A stretch of DNA of 64,000 nt from Streptomyces sp. SAI-135. Its GTDB lineage: Bacteria > Actinomycetota > Actinomycetes > Streptomycetales > Streptomycetaceae. Shown here piece by piece: positions 43,070 through 51,211 of this stretch (position 1 is the stretch's first letter; every line of letters starts with the position of its first letter). The notes below the pieces were generated by a model, which saw only the letters and a program-made list of their open reading frames with translations, was not told the origin of the DNA and did no database searches. Position numbers and translations under genes: made by a program. The DNA is taken from assembly GCF_029893805.1 (NCBI RefSeq), contig NZ_JARXYP010000002.1, positions 4,402,001 through 4,466,000 on the forward strand, written 5' to 3'.

Positions 43070-44071
43070 TCACACCGTGGTGGGCAATGCTTTCGCGCCA
43101 TCTTCGGTGACCCGGGTGGCACCGAAGTACTCAGAAGTGTCGATCGGGTCGAACCGGATCACAGCACCTGTTCTCGGTGCGTCGATCATGTATCCGCCGC
43201 CCACATAAATCCCCACATGGTGGATGGCGCGCGAGTTGTTGAGGTCCGTGGAGAAGAACACCAGGTCCCCCGGCAGCAGTTCGGTTCTGGCCGGATGCGG
43301 GCCCGCGTTGTACTGGTCGTTGGCCACACGCGGCAGCGTGATGCCCACACTCGCGTACGCGGCCTGCGTCAGCCCCGAGCAGTCGAAGCGCCCGCCCTGC
43401 TCGGCGGTTCCGGTCCCGCCCCACAGATAGGGCGTCCCGAGCTTCTTCTGCGCGTAATAGATGGCGCCGGCGGCCTGCTTGGAGGGATCGACGCGGGACG
43501 TGGGCGCCGCGAAGCTCTCCTCCAGGGTCGTGATGGTCTTCACGTAGTTCTGGGTTTCCTTGTACGGCGGCACGCCCCCGTACTTGATGACCGCGTAGGC
43601 GCCCGCGTTGTAGGAGGCGAGCATGTTCTCGGTGAGGTTGCCCGGCACGTCCTTCACATAGGACGCGAGGGAGCAGTCGTAGGAAGCCGCCGAGGGAATC
43701 GCGTCGTTGGGGTCCCAGACGTCCTTGTCGCCGTCGCCGTCCCCGTCGACCCCGTGCGTGGCCCAGGTCCCCGGGATGAACTGCGCTATCCCCTGCGCCG
43801 CGGCCGCGCTCTGCGCCTTCGGGTTGAACCCGCTCTCCTGGTAGAGCTGGGCGGCGAGCAGGGCCGGGTTGATGGCGGGGCAGAGGTTGCCCCACTTCTG
43901 CACGAGGGGCTGGTACGCGGCCGGGACGGCCCCCTTGGCCAGGGCCCTGGTGGCTCCGCCCACGCCGTTGGCGAGGTTGCCGGCGACGACGTAGACCCCC
44001 ACGACGAGCAGCATCACGAAGCTGAGCCCCGCCCCGAGAACGGCGCCCGCAACCAGCCACGCCTTACGCAC
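43070..44071 (-). CDS. Membrane-anchored lytic transglycosylase / NlpC-P60 (C40) peptidase
   Basis: 333 residues. An N-terminal membrane helix (WLVAGAVLGAGLSFVMLLVVG) is followed by an SLT-type transglycosylase domain (PALLAAQLYQESGFNPKAQS with the catalytic Glu; AQGIAQFIPGTW) and a C-terminal NlpC/P60 domain (GRFDCSGLTQAAY with catalytic Cys; AIHHVGIYVGGGYM with His). GTG at 44071 is preferred: GAGGGG lies nine bases upstream, whereas an earlier GTG has none. The bifunctional layout is that of VirB1-like wall hydrolases of Gram-positive conjugation systems, and a T4SS-like operon lies 4.4 kb away. Confidence 0.9.
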   Translation of the reverse strand: MRKAWLVAGAVLGAGLSFVMLLVVGVYVVAGNLANGVGGATRALAKGAVPAAYQPLVQKWGNLCPAINPALLAAQLYQESGFNPKAQSAAAAQGIAQFIPGTWATHGVDGDGDGDKDVWDPNDAIPSAASYDCSLASYVKDVPGNLTENMLASYNAGAYAVIKYGGVPPYKETQNYVKTITTLEESFAAPTSRVDPSKQAAGAIYYAQKKLGTPYLWGGTGTAEQGGRFDCSGLTQAAYASVGITLPRVANDQYNAGPHPARTELLPGDLVFFSTDLNNSRAIHHVGIYVGGGYMIDAPRTGAVIRFDPIDTSEYFGATRVTEDGAKALPTTV

Positions 44072-44165
44072 CGTCAACCGCCCCTCGCCCACTGGGAGTC
44101 CGCCCGCGCCAGTCTAAGAGCTTCCCTGGAGGAAACCGGGGTACTCGGCGGGGTCGGCGCAAAGA

Positions 44166-44891
44166 TCAGCGCACGGCGTCACGGTAGAGCGCGGCGGCCT
44201 CCGCCCCGAGCACCACGCTGTACGACACGTCGGCCGTCGCCCCGCCCTGCTCGTGCCCGCCCAGCACCCCCACCACCTGGCCGTCCCCGTTCACCCAGGG
44301 ACTGCCGCTGGTACCCCCCGTGAAGTCGGGGCACGCTATCCGCTGCTGTGTGCGGCTGTGCCTGGTCGGCTTGTTGGTGCAGCTGATCGGCACGGCACGG
44401 GTGGAGGGGTAGCCGGTGACGGTGACGGCGGTGGCCCCGGTGGCGGTGCCGGTCACGAACGGGTTCCCGCCGACGACGCCCTGCACCTCCCCCTCCACCG
44501 TGGCGAAGGCGACGTCGCTGTCCTCGTCCTGGCCCTCGGCCCACCCCTGGGGCAGGAACCGCTCCCTCACCTTCCACTTCCCGTACGGCGCCCTGCCGCC
44601 CCGGTACCCGGGCACGAACACGAGGCCGTCGTCGCCGTTGTCGAGACAGTGCGCGGCGGTGACGAGGAGGTCCCGGTGCGGGCTGCGGACGACGGAGGCG
44701 GTGCAGTGGTGCTGCCCGCCGTCGAAGAGGGCTCCCACGCGGGCGCCGGTCGAGGTCACCGCGGCGACGGTCGTCACCCCGAAGGGCCCCGCCCCGTCGT
44801 CGGCGACCGCCTCGGAGGCCGAGGTGACGGTGAGCAGGACGGCAGCGGCGTGGAGAGCGAGACGTGGCGTGCGCTTCACGGAAGGAAGCAT
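44166..44891 (-). CDS. Secreted trypsin-like serine protease
   Basis: 241 residues. Signal peptide to about residue 31 (LALHAAAVLLTVTSASEAVAD). The chymotrypsin fold shows LLVTAAHCLD (His), EDSDVAFATV (Asp) and GGTSGSPWV (Ser). Two Cys pairs (HHC/AHC and SC/AC) probably form disulfides. Short length without pro-domain or C-terminal module resembles V8/glutamyl-endopeptidase-like secreted proteases of Streptomyces. Upstream lies a 167-bp tandem repeat array. Confidence 0.88.
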   Translation of the reverse strand: MLPSVKRTPRLALHAAAVLLTVTSASEAVADDGAGPFGVTTVAAVTSTGARVGALFDGGQHHCTASVVRSPHRDLLVTAAHCLDNGDDGLVFVPGYRGGRAPYGKWKVRERFLPQGWAEGQDEDSDVAFATVEGEVQGVVGGNPFVTGTATGATAVTVTGYPSTRAVPISCTNKPTRHSRTQQRIACPDFTGGTSGSPWVNGDGQVVGVLGGHEQGGATADVSYSVVLGAEAAALYRDAVR

Positions 44892-44957
44892 TCCGCACGA
44901 AGGTGAGAATCACGTCAAGCGCCGTCCCCGAACCCGGTCCCGGGCGGCCCGCCGACG

Positions 44958-45470
44958 ACGGGAGCCGCCCGCGCGTACGCCCAGCGGCGACGCCCCTGCG
45001 CCTGCCAGCCCCGACGATCCGCAGCCCGCCCCCGGAGCCGCCCGCCGCAAGCCGCCGAGCCGCAAGAACGACGTCCGTGCGCGCGTAGGCCCAGCCACCG
45101 CCCCGCGACGGACGAGCCCCGACCACGGGAGCCGCCCGCCCGTACGACACGACGGCAGCACCCCGGCCGTACCGACCGACGGGCCGAGCCGCAACAAAGA
45201 CGCCCGTGCGCGCGTACGCCCCAGCCACCGCCCCGCGACTGACGGGCCCGACCGTGTGGATCCCGGTCCCCGGGGCAGCCGAGCCTGGACGACGGGAGCC
45301 GCCCACGCGTACGACACCACGGCAGCACCCCGGCCGTACCGACCGACGGGCCGAGCCGCAACAAAGACGCCCGTGCGCGCGTACGCCCCAGCCACCGCCC
45401 CGCGACTGACGGACCCGACCGTGTGGATCCCGGTCCCCGGGGCAGCCGAGCCTGGACGACGGGAGCCCGG
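44958..45470. repeat. Three-copy 167-bp tandem repeat in a divergent promoter region
   Basis: The marker ACGGGAGCC occurs at 44958, 45125, 45292 and 45459, exactly 167 bases apart each time. The copies starting at 45125 and 45292 are nearly identical; the first copy is more diverged. Shared internal marks include GCCGAGCCGCAACAAAGACG and CCAGCCACCGCCCCGCGAC. 167 is not a multiple of three and the region has no credible gene, so the unit is non-coding. It lies between the divergent protease and hydrolase genes. Confidence 0.85.
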
Positions 45471-45479
45471 GAGGCTGGT

Positions 45480-46367
45480 GTGTTCGACGGTTTCGAACTG
45501 ACGCGGTGCGAGGGTGACGACGGCGTCCGGCTACGGGTGCGGCACGGCGGCAGCGGCCCCGCGGTGCTGCTCCTGCACGGTCACCCCCGTACGCACGCCA
45601 CCTGGCACCGCGTCGCCCCGCTGCTGGTGGCGGCGGGCCACACCGTCGTCTGCCCCGATCTGCGCGGGTACGGCCGCTCCGACAAGCCCGCCACCGACCC
45701 CGAACACCGTCCGTACTCCAAGCGCGCCATGGCCGGCGACTGCCTCACGGTGATGCGCCGGCTCGGGCACGAACGGTTCGCGGTGGTCGGTCACGACCGG
45801 GGCGCGTACGTGGCGACCCGCCTCGCCCTCGACCACCCCGAGGCCGTGTCCGCCGTCAGCGTGCTGGACGCGATCCCCATCGGGGAGGCCCTGCGCCGCT
45901 GCGACGCCGGTTTCGCCGCGAACTGGTGGCACTGGTTCTTCCTCGGCCAGACGGCCAAGCCCGCCGAACGCGTCATCAACGCCGACCCGGACGCCTGGTA
46001 CACGGCCACGGCCGAACAGATGGGCGCCGAGGCCTACGAGGACTGGCGGCACGCCATCCACGACCCGGCCACCGTGCACGCGATGTGCGAGGACTACCGG
46101 GCCGGCCTCGGCGTCGACCGCGAGCACGACGACGCCGACCAGCGGGCCGGGCGGCGCATCGACCGCCCGCTCCAGATCCTGTGGGCCACGCGGGACGACA
46201 TGGCCGACCTCTACGGCGACGTCCTGGCCGTCTGGCGGGACTGGGCAGGCGCCCACCTGGAGGGCGGCCCGCTCGACTCCGGGCATCACATGGCCGAGGA
46301 GGCACCGGAGGCACTCGCGGACGCACTGACCGGCTTCTGGAAGAACGCCGGAGCCACAGGGCCGTAA
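45480..46367 (+). CDS. Alpha/beta hydrolase, haloacetate-dehalogenase-like
   Basis: 295 residues. LLLHGHPRTHATWHRVAPLL, PDLRGYGRSDKP, VVGHDRGAYVATRLALDHP (Asp nucleophile) and NWWHWFFLGQ closely follow the haloacetate/fluoroacetate dehalogenase pattern, with a terminal GHHMAEEAPEAL catalytic His. In the fluoroacetate enzyme, as I remember it, an Arg occurs four residues after the nucleophile; here it is Tyr, so substrate may differ. GTG is supported by GGGAGG six bases upstream. The start lies immediately beyond the last, partial copy of the 167-bp repeat. Confidence 0.8.
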   Translation: MFDGFELTRCEGDDGVRLRVRHGGSGPAVLLLHGHPRTHATWHRVAPLLVAAGHTVVCPDLRGYGRSDKPATDPEHRPYSKRAMAGDCLTVMRRLGHERFAVVGHDRGAYVATRLALDHPEAVSAVSVLDAIPIGEALRRCDAGFAANWWHWFFLGQTAKPAERVINADPDAWYTATAEQMGAEAYEDWRHAIHDPATVHAMCEDYRAGLGVDREHDDADQRAGRRIDRPLQILWATRDDMADLYGDVLAVWRDWAGAHLEGGPLDSGHHMAEEAPEALADALTGFWKNAGATGP

Positions 46368-46514
46368 GAACCCACCCGAAGCAGCCCGAGCCCCGCCACG
46401 ACCACCCTCGCCCGGGCCTCCTTCGCCGTCACCGGCAAGTTCTCCACCGAGACGGCCATGGCCGCCGTGCCGGGACTGGTCCACCACCTGCTCCACGGCC
46501 TCAAGCCCCGCTGA
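46368..46514 (+). pseudogene. C-terminal remnant resembling a TetR-family regulator
   Basis: Directly after the hydrolase stop, and in the same frame, the DNA reads ...TTTLARASFAVTGKFSTETA, MAAVPGLVHHLLHGLKPR and a stop. This resembles the last helix of TetR-type regulators. No DNA-binding domain or start codon is present, so it is best seen as a relic of a deleted gene. Confidence 0.35.
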
Positions 46515-46676
46515 CCCGCGGCGGGCCCGGCACCCGCGTCACCGTCACGCGCCCGGAGTTGTGTGCGACGCGTGCAGACGGTCAAGCCGTGGCCATCCCC
46601 CGCCCATCCGTCGGCCATCGATCAGCAATCCCCCAACGCCCTTCAGTAAGGCGGGAGTCAGGATTCCGCCGCCCGT

Positions 46677-46699
46677 CTTGTTGTCACGTACTCAACAAG
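46677..46699. promoter_or_regulatory. Inverted repeat CTTGTTG-N9-CAACAAG upstream of the S53 protease
   Basis: Seven-base perfect arms, with relatively AT-rich flanks in a GC-rich region, about 95 bases upstream of the protease start. A possible operator; no adjacent regulator is known, though a TetR-like remnant lies just upstream. Confidence 0.4.
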
Positions 46700-46791
46700 G
46701 CGATGGTCGTCGCGGGTCGCCGCCCCCACCGGGAACCTCACCGGTGGTCCCCCACCGCAGGCCTCTGCACCCACTCCCTGGAGGCTTTACG

Positions 46792-48150
46792 TTGCGTACG
46801 TCCATGCCCAACGCCCCCCACGCACCCGGCAGATGGCGCCGATACGGCTCCGTCGTCGCGGCCACCGGCGCACTGCTGCTCGCCGGCCTCGGCACCGCGG
46901 CGCACGCCGGCGCGGCCACCGCGACCACCCCCCACAAGGTGAGCAGCAAGGCCATCGCGGCCGCTGTCGCCAAGGCGCACGTGACGTACGAGAGCGCGTG
47001 CGGCGCCACTCCGAAGAAGGGCTACGCCGCCTGCAACGCCCTGCGCGTCACCGGCGGCACCACCGCCTTCCAGGAGGAGCAGGCCGCGAGGAAGGGCACC
47101 AGCCCCGCGACCGTCTCCCCGAAGGCGTCCGCCGCCACCCCGACCGGCTACGGCCCGAGCGACCTCCGGTCCGCCTACGGCCTGACCTCCGCGGCCGCCT
47201 CCAACGGCTCCGGCGAGACCATCGCCATCGTCGACGCCTACGACGACCCCAACGCCGCTGCGGACCTGGCCACCTACCGCAGCTACTACGGCCTGCCGGC
47301 CTGCACCACCGCCAACGGCTGCTTCAAGAAGGTCTCCCAGACGGGCTCCACGACCTCCCTGCCCACCGCCAACAGCGGTTGGGCCGGTGAGATCTCCCTC
47401 GACCTCGACATGGTCTCCGCCATCGCCCCGAACGCCAAGATCCTGCTGGTCGAGGCGAGTTCGGCGAGCATGACCAACCTGGGCAAGGCGGTGAACGAGG
47501 CCGTCGCCCTGGGCGCCAAGTTCGTCTCCAACTCCTACGGCGGCTCCGAGTCCTCCTCGGACACGTCGTACGACTCCTCGTACTTCAACCACCCCGGCGT
47601 CGCCATCACCGTCTCGGCCGGCGACTCGGGATACGGCGCCGAGTACCCGGCCGCCTCCAAGTACGTGACGTCGGTCGGCGGCACCGCCCTCTCCCCGTCC
47701 TCCACCTCCCGCGGCTGGACCGAGAGCGTCTGGAAGACCAGCTCCACCGAGGGCACCGGCTCCGGCTGCTCCTCCTACGACACCAAGCCGACCTGGCAGA
47801 CCGACACCGGCTGCACCAAGCGCATGATCGCCGACGTCTCCGCCGTCGCCGACCCCGCCACCGGCGTCTCCGTCTACGACTCCTACGGCTCCGACGGCAC
47901 GGGCTGGAACACCTACGGCGGCACCAGCGCCTCGGCCCCCATCATCGCCTCCGTGTACGCCCTCGCGGGCACCCCGGGCAGCAGCGACTACCCGGCCGCC
48001 TACCCCTACGCACACACCTCCGCCCTCAACGACGTGACCTCGGGCAACAACGGCAGCTGCTCGACCAGCTACTTCTGCACCGCCAGGACCGGCTACGACG
48101 GCCCGACCGGCTGGGGCACCCCGGAAGGAGTAACCGCCTTCACCAGCTGA
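46792..48150 (+). CDS. Secreted S53-family (sedolisin/kumamolisin-type) serine-carboxyl protease
   Basis: 452 residues. Signal peptide (RWRRYGSVVAATGALLLAGL, cleavage near AHAG). Unlike classical sedolisins it has a very short pro-region. The catalytic set is visible: Glu and Asp in GWAGEISLDLDMV (about residues 200 and 204), an oxyanion Asp in VSAGDSGYG, and Ser in GGTSASAP (about 381); the Ca-site region GPTGWGTPEGV closes the domain. The TTG start is chosen since GGAGG lies seven bases upstream; the ATG 12 bases later is too far. Several Cys suggest disulfides. Followed by a strong terminator. Confidence 0.88.
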   Translation: MRTSMPNAPHAPGRWRRYGSVVAATGALLLAGLGTAAHAGAATATTPHKVSSKAIAAAVAKAHVTYESACGATPKKGYAACNALRVTGGTTAFQEEQAARKGTSPATVSPKASAATPTGYGPSDLRSAYGLTSAAASNGSGETIAIVDAYDDPNAAADLATYRSYYGLPACTTANGCFKKVSQTGSTTSLPTANSGWAGEISLDLDMVSAIAPNAKILLVEASSASMTNLGKAVNEAVALGAKFVSNSYGGSESSSDTSYDSSYFNHPGVAITVSAGDSGYGAEYPAASKYVTSVGGTALSPSSTSRGWTESVWKTSSTEGTGSGCSSYDTKPTWQTDTGCTKRMIADVSAVADPATGVSVYDSYGSDGTGWNTYGGTSASAPIIASVYALAGTPGSSDYPAAYPYAHTSALNDVTSGNNGSCSTSYFCTARTGYDGPTGWGTPEGVTAFTS

Positions 48151-48165
48151 CTCTCCGTCAACGAG

Positions 48166-48194
48166 CGGGCCGCGGACTCCCCTACCGCGGCCCG
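48166..48194 (+). terminator. Intrinsic terminator after the S53 protease gene
   Basis: CGGGCCGCGG (48166-48175) pairs perfectly with CCGCGGCCCG (48185-48194); outer bases ACGA/TCGT add to the stem. It lies 16 bases after the stop codon. Confidence 0.75.
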
Positions 48195-48488
48195 TTCGTC
48201 GTACCGGTGGCCCGCCGGGTTAGCCTTCACCCGCAGAACATCGGTGCCAGAAGCGCCGCAGGTCGTAAGAGGGGTCAACGACGGAACCACACGCCAGGTT
48301 CCGCTCAGGCCTCATTGCCCGGGGTGACCTGCCGTGATACACAGAGTGACCAGACAGTCATTCGTACGAAACACGCCAACCAATGACGCCAAGTCGACAT
48401 ACGACGGCAGAATTGTCGGCGACAATGAGGCCTGACCTCTGCGCCCACGCAGGGGAGACGGAACTACCCACCAGGGGCGGTGACTTAC
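48195..48488. other. Leader region of the T4SS-like operon, no gene seen
   Basis: About 290 bases of slightly lower GC with no credible reading frame on either strand. It must contain the promoter of the secretion-like operon, but I cannot identify -35/-10 elements, riboswitch structure or repeat with confidence. Confidence 0.4.
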
Positions 48489-48797
48489 ATGCTCTTTGCG
48501 GCCGACAAGGGAGACATCAACACCATCATCGGCGGGATCGCTCCGGACTGGGGCCCCTTCGGGGCACTGGGGACCGAGGCGAAGACGATGATCCAGGTCG
48601 TCATGGCGGTCGCCATCCTGCTCTGCCTCGGCATCGCCATCTGGGGCGCGGCCAAGCAGCGCATCGGCGCCACCGCCCTGCGCGACACCTTCAGCGCGGA
48701 ACAGGGCAAGGGCCTCATCATCGCGGGCCTGACCGGCGTCTTCATCATCGGATCGCTGGGCACACTCTTCACCATCGTGTACGGCATGGCCGTATAG
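48489..48797 (+). CDS. Small two-helix membrane protein (pilin/VirB2-like position)
   Basis: 102 residues with two membrane helices (MIQVVMAVAILLCLGIAIWGA and GLIIAGLTGVFIIGSLGTLF) joined by a short charged loop. ATG is preferred over a GTG nine bases upstream because GGTGA has better spacing and the GTG would sit on the AGGGG. It is the first gene of the secretion-like operon. Size and topology match TrbC/VirB2-type pilins, yet there is no cleavable leader, so it may be a channel subunit instead. Confidence 0.75.
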   Translation: MLFAADKGDINTIIGGIAPDWGPFGALGTEAKTMIQVVMAVAILLCLGIAIWGAAKQRIGATALRDTFSAEQGKGLIIAGLTGVFIIGSLGTLFTIVYGMAV

Positions 48798-48898
48798 CCG
48801 CCGCGTCCGGTCGACGCACCTCCGGTCCGGCCGGGCGCGCCCCGGTACCCCCTCTACCCCACCTGTCCGCAGTGCCCACCGGCTGAGGTTGCGTTCCC

Positions 48899-48952
48899 CC
48901 GATGTCTCCGATGTCTCCGATCTCCCCGATGACTCCGATGACTCTGATGCCG
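48899..48952. repeat. Six-copy 9-bp minisatellite
   Basis: CCGATGTCT, CCGATGTCT, CCGATCTCC, CCGATGACT, CCGATGACT, CTGATGCCG. In the frame of the downstream gene it would encode an acidic Ser-Asp-rich stretch, but the conserved-looking start of that gene lies 100 bases further on. Probably slippage-prone spacer DNA. Confidence 0.75.
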
Positions 48953-49053
48953 AGTCACCACACCGCGCCCGCGCGGGAACCAGCACGGCTACCGTCGTAC
49001 TCCTACGCGTTTGCCCGCACTTTCCCGCACCACGTCGAGGGGGCGTAAGCGGC

Positions 49054-49890
49054 ATGAGTCTCGGAGACGACCAGGAGGGCTCCAACGGTTACGGCGGCAC
49101 CGGCCAGACCCGCACACACCTGCCGGGCGGCACCACCGACGTGTACGGCGGCGCCCGCCGTTCCGGCCGCTCGTCCTCCCGAAGCCTGGTCACCGTCGTC
49201 GGCGTCGTCGTCCTCCTGATCGCCGCGATCGCCTTCGCGAACCGCGGAGGAGACGATTCCGCGTCATCGTCGGCGGAGGGGGCAGGGGGCCGGCCGAACG
49301 TCACGGCGACGGACCCCAGCGGCACCAAGCCGGTGCGGTCCACTCCGGGCGTCATCCCGGCGGGGTACGCGCACGACGCGCAGGGAGCACAGAGCGCGGC
49401 CGCGAACTACGCCGTGGCCCTGGGCGCGGCCGGCATGTTCGACAAGACCCAGCGCGACGCGACGCTCCAGGCGATCGTCGCCCCCTCGCGCGTGGCCGAG
49501 TTCCAGTCGAAACTGGACAAGGCCTACACCCCGGCCCTCAACAAGACCGTCGGCCTGAACGACGACGGCTCCACGCCCGCCGGGTACACGTTCGTCTCCC
49601 GTACGAATCCCATCGGCACCAAGGTCACCGAGTCCTCGCAGAACAACGTGACCGTCGAGGTCTGGTGCAGCGGCCTGCTCGGCATGGCGGGCGAGAACTC
49701 CACGAACCCCGTCACCAACAGCTGGTTCACCACCACGATGCAGCTCGTGTGGACCAACGGCGACTGGAAGATCGTGACCCAGTCCCAGAAGGACGGCCCC
49801 GCGCCCGTCCCCGCCGACGAAAAGGCCTCCAGCGCTGACGAAATGGCAACGGCCGTCCAGGAGTACGGAGGCTTCACTTATGCCCGGTAG
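49054..49890 (+). CDS. Bitopic membrane protein of the T4SS-like operon (TcpC/VirB8-like)
   Basis: 278 residues. A Gly/Arg-rich cytosolic arm (1-42), one membrane helix (SLVTVVGVVVLLIAAIAFA), a linker, then an extracytoplasmic domain with alternating strands and helices (VEVWCSGLLGMAG, WFTTTMQLVWTNGDWKIV) resembling the NTF2-like fold of VirB8/TcpC. ATG is chosen over an upstream in-frame TTG that would add an acidic repeat segment. The stop overlaps the next gene. Probably a scaffold of the translocation channel; the fold call is inference. Confidence 0.75.
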   Translation: MSLGDDQEGSNGYGGTGQTRTHLPGGTTDVYGGARRSGRSSSRSLVTVVGVVVLLIAAIAFANRGGDDSASSSAEGAGGRPNVTATDPSGTKPVRSTPGVIPAGYAHDAQGAQSAAANYAVALGAAGMFDKTQRDATLQAIVAPSRVAEFQSKLDKAYTPALNKTVGLNDDGSTPAGYTFVSRTNPIGTKVTESSQNNVTVEVWCSGLLGMAGENSTNPVTNSWFTTTMQLVWTNGDWKIVTQSQKDGPAPVPADEKASSADEMATAVQEYGGFTYAR

Positions 49891-51211
49891 CCAGCGCCTC
49901 GCAGTCAAGGTCGCCGCCGCGGTCGCCACCGCGCAGACCGCCGCCGTACTGCTCGCCACCCGCGCCGCGGCAGCACCCACGCCCACGCCGACCCCCACCG
50001 GGTCCGCCGACAACTGCAGCCTTCTGTCGGGCCAGGCCAAGCAGGTCTGCGAAGGCGACTCCTCGGGTGGCTCCTCCGGAGGATCCCCCTCCCTGGACCC
50101 CACCTCCACCCTCGACCCCATGTCCTCCCTCGCCAACAGCTGCGCCAAGGCCGCCGCCTGGACCATCGACAAGCTCAGCGAGGCCGTGAAGGAGACCGCG
50201 AACGTCGACTTCACCAACCAGAAGTTCCTCCAGCAGTACGCGGTCGTCTTCGCCGCGTCGACCATCCTCACCCTTCTCCTGTGGCTGCTGGCCGTGGCCA
50301 AGCGCGCGGTGCGAGGCGTCCCCCTCACCACCGCCATCAGCGAAGCGATCGGCTTCCTCTGGCTGACCGTCCTCGCGTCCGCCTTCACCCCCCTGATCCT
50401 CTACACGGTCGTATCCGCCACGGACGGCGTCTCCGAGGTCCTCGCCAAGGCCACCGGCGACCAGACCGACACGTTCTTCGGCACCTTCTCCGGCGCCCTG
50501 GAGAAGGGCAACGACATCGGCGGCGGCCCGATCATGCTGATCGTCGTCTCCCTCGTGAGCATCCTCGCCGCCGGCGTCCTGTGGCTGGAGCTCGTCATCC
50601 GCGCCGCCCTGCTCTACGTCGGCGCCCTCCTCGGCACCGTCGTCTACGCCGGCCTCGTCGACAAGAACCTCTGGGGCCACGTCCGCCGCTGGGCCGGCAT
50701 CATGATCGCCGTCATCCTGGTCAAACCGGTGATCGTCATCGTCCTCGGCCTCGCCGGCGCGCTCTCCTCCGACGACGGCCCCGACGCCTTCTCCGCCGTC
50801 GTCTCCGGCCTCGCCATCATCCTGCTCGCCATCTTCGCCAGCGCGATGATCTACCGCTTCGTCCCCGGCTTCGGCGACGAGATCGCCGGCTCCCGCAACA
50901 ACCGCATCATGCAGAACGCCGAGGGGAAGGCGGCGGCCGTCATCAGCTCGCCCGCGACCCTCGTCGCCCAGGGCATCAAGACCCACAGCTCCCGGGCCGA
51001 CAACAACGGTCAGGCTTCCGGAGGCTCGGGCGCCCGCCCGAGCAACCCGGCGTCCGGCGGAGTCGCCGCCCACAGCTCGCGCACCCCGAACGGAGGCGGC
51101 GGATCTGTCCCCTCCGCCGCTCCCGCTCCCCGCGCGGGCAACTCGGTGAACACCCCGCACGCCGGCAACCGCAACGCAAGCAGCAACAGCACAGGAGGTG
51201 ACGGGCGTTGA
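49880..51211 (+). CDS. Polytopic membrane protein, VirB6/TrbL-like
   Basis: 443 residues. Signal-like N-terminus (VAAAVATAQTAAVLLATRAA), a short Cys-containing extracytoplasmic segment (ADNCSLLSGQAKQVC), then about six helices (residues 115-330) including a long central loop, and a 110-residue Ser/Asn/Gly-rich disordered C-terminus. This topology is that of VirB6/TrbL inner-membrane channel proteins. ATG lies inside the end of the preceding gene (11-base overlap) and the stop overlaps the next TTG, so translation is coupled. Confidence 0.8.
   Translation: MPGSQRLAVKVAAAVATAQTAAVLLATRAAAAPTPTPTPTGSADNCSLLSGQAKQVCEGDSSGGSSGGSPSLDPTSTLDPMSSLANSCAKAAAWTIDKLSEAVKETANVDFTNQKFLQQYAVVFAASTILTLLLWLLAVAKRAVRGVPLTTAISEAIGFLWLTVLASAFTPLILYTVVSATDGVSEVLAKATGDQTDTFFGTFSGALEKGNDIGGGPIMLIVVSLVSILAAGVLWLELVIRAALLYVGALLGTVVYAGLVDKNLWGHVRRWAGIMIAVILVKPVIVIVLGLAGALSSDDGPDAFSAVVSGLAIILLAIFASAMIYRFVPGFGDEIAGSRNNRIMQNAEGKAAAVISSPATLVAQGIKTHSSRADNNGQASGGSGARPSNPASGGVAAHSSRTPNGGGGSVPSAAPAPRAGNSVNTPHAGNRNASSNSTGGDGR

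Noticed and set aside
42202..44071. NlpC/transglycosylase and PAP2 genes as part of the T4SS-like operon
   Set aside because: They are on the opposite strand and 4 kb away with unrelated genes between; only the wall-hydrolase architecture suggests a functional link.
44900..45470. Reading frames through the 167-bp repeats
   Set aside because: The unit length is not a multiple of three, so each copy is read in a different frame; products are low-complexity and no ribosome-binding sites occur.
48180..48488. A ydaO-type riboswitch or other leader RNA before the T4SS-like operon
   Set aside because: I looked for conserved stems and the usual sequence blocks but could not find a consistent match.
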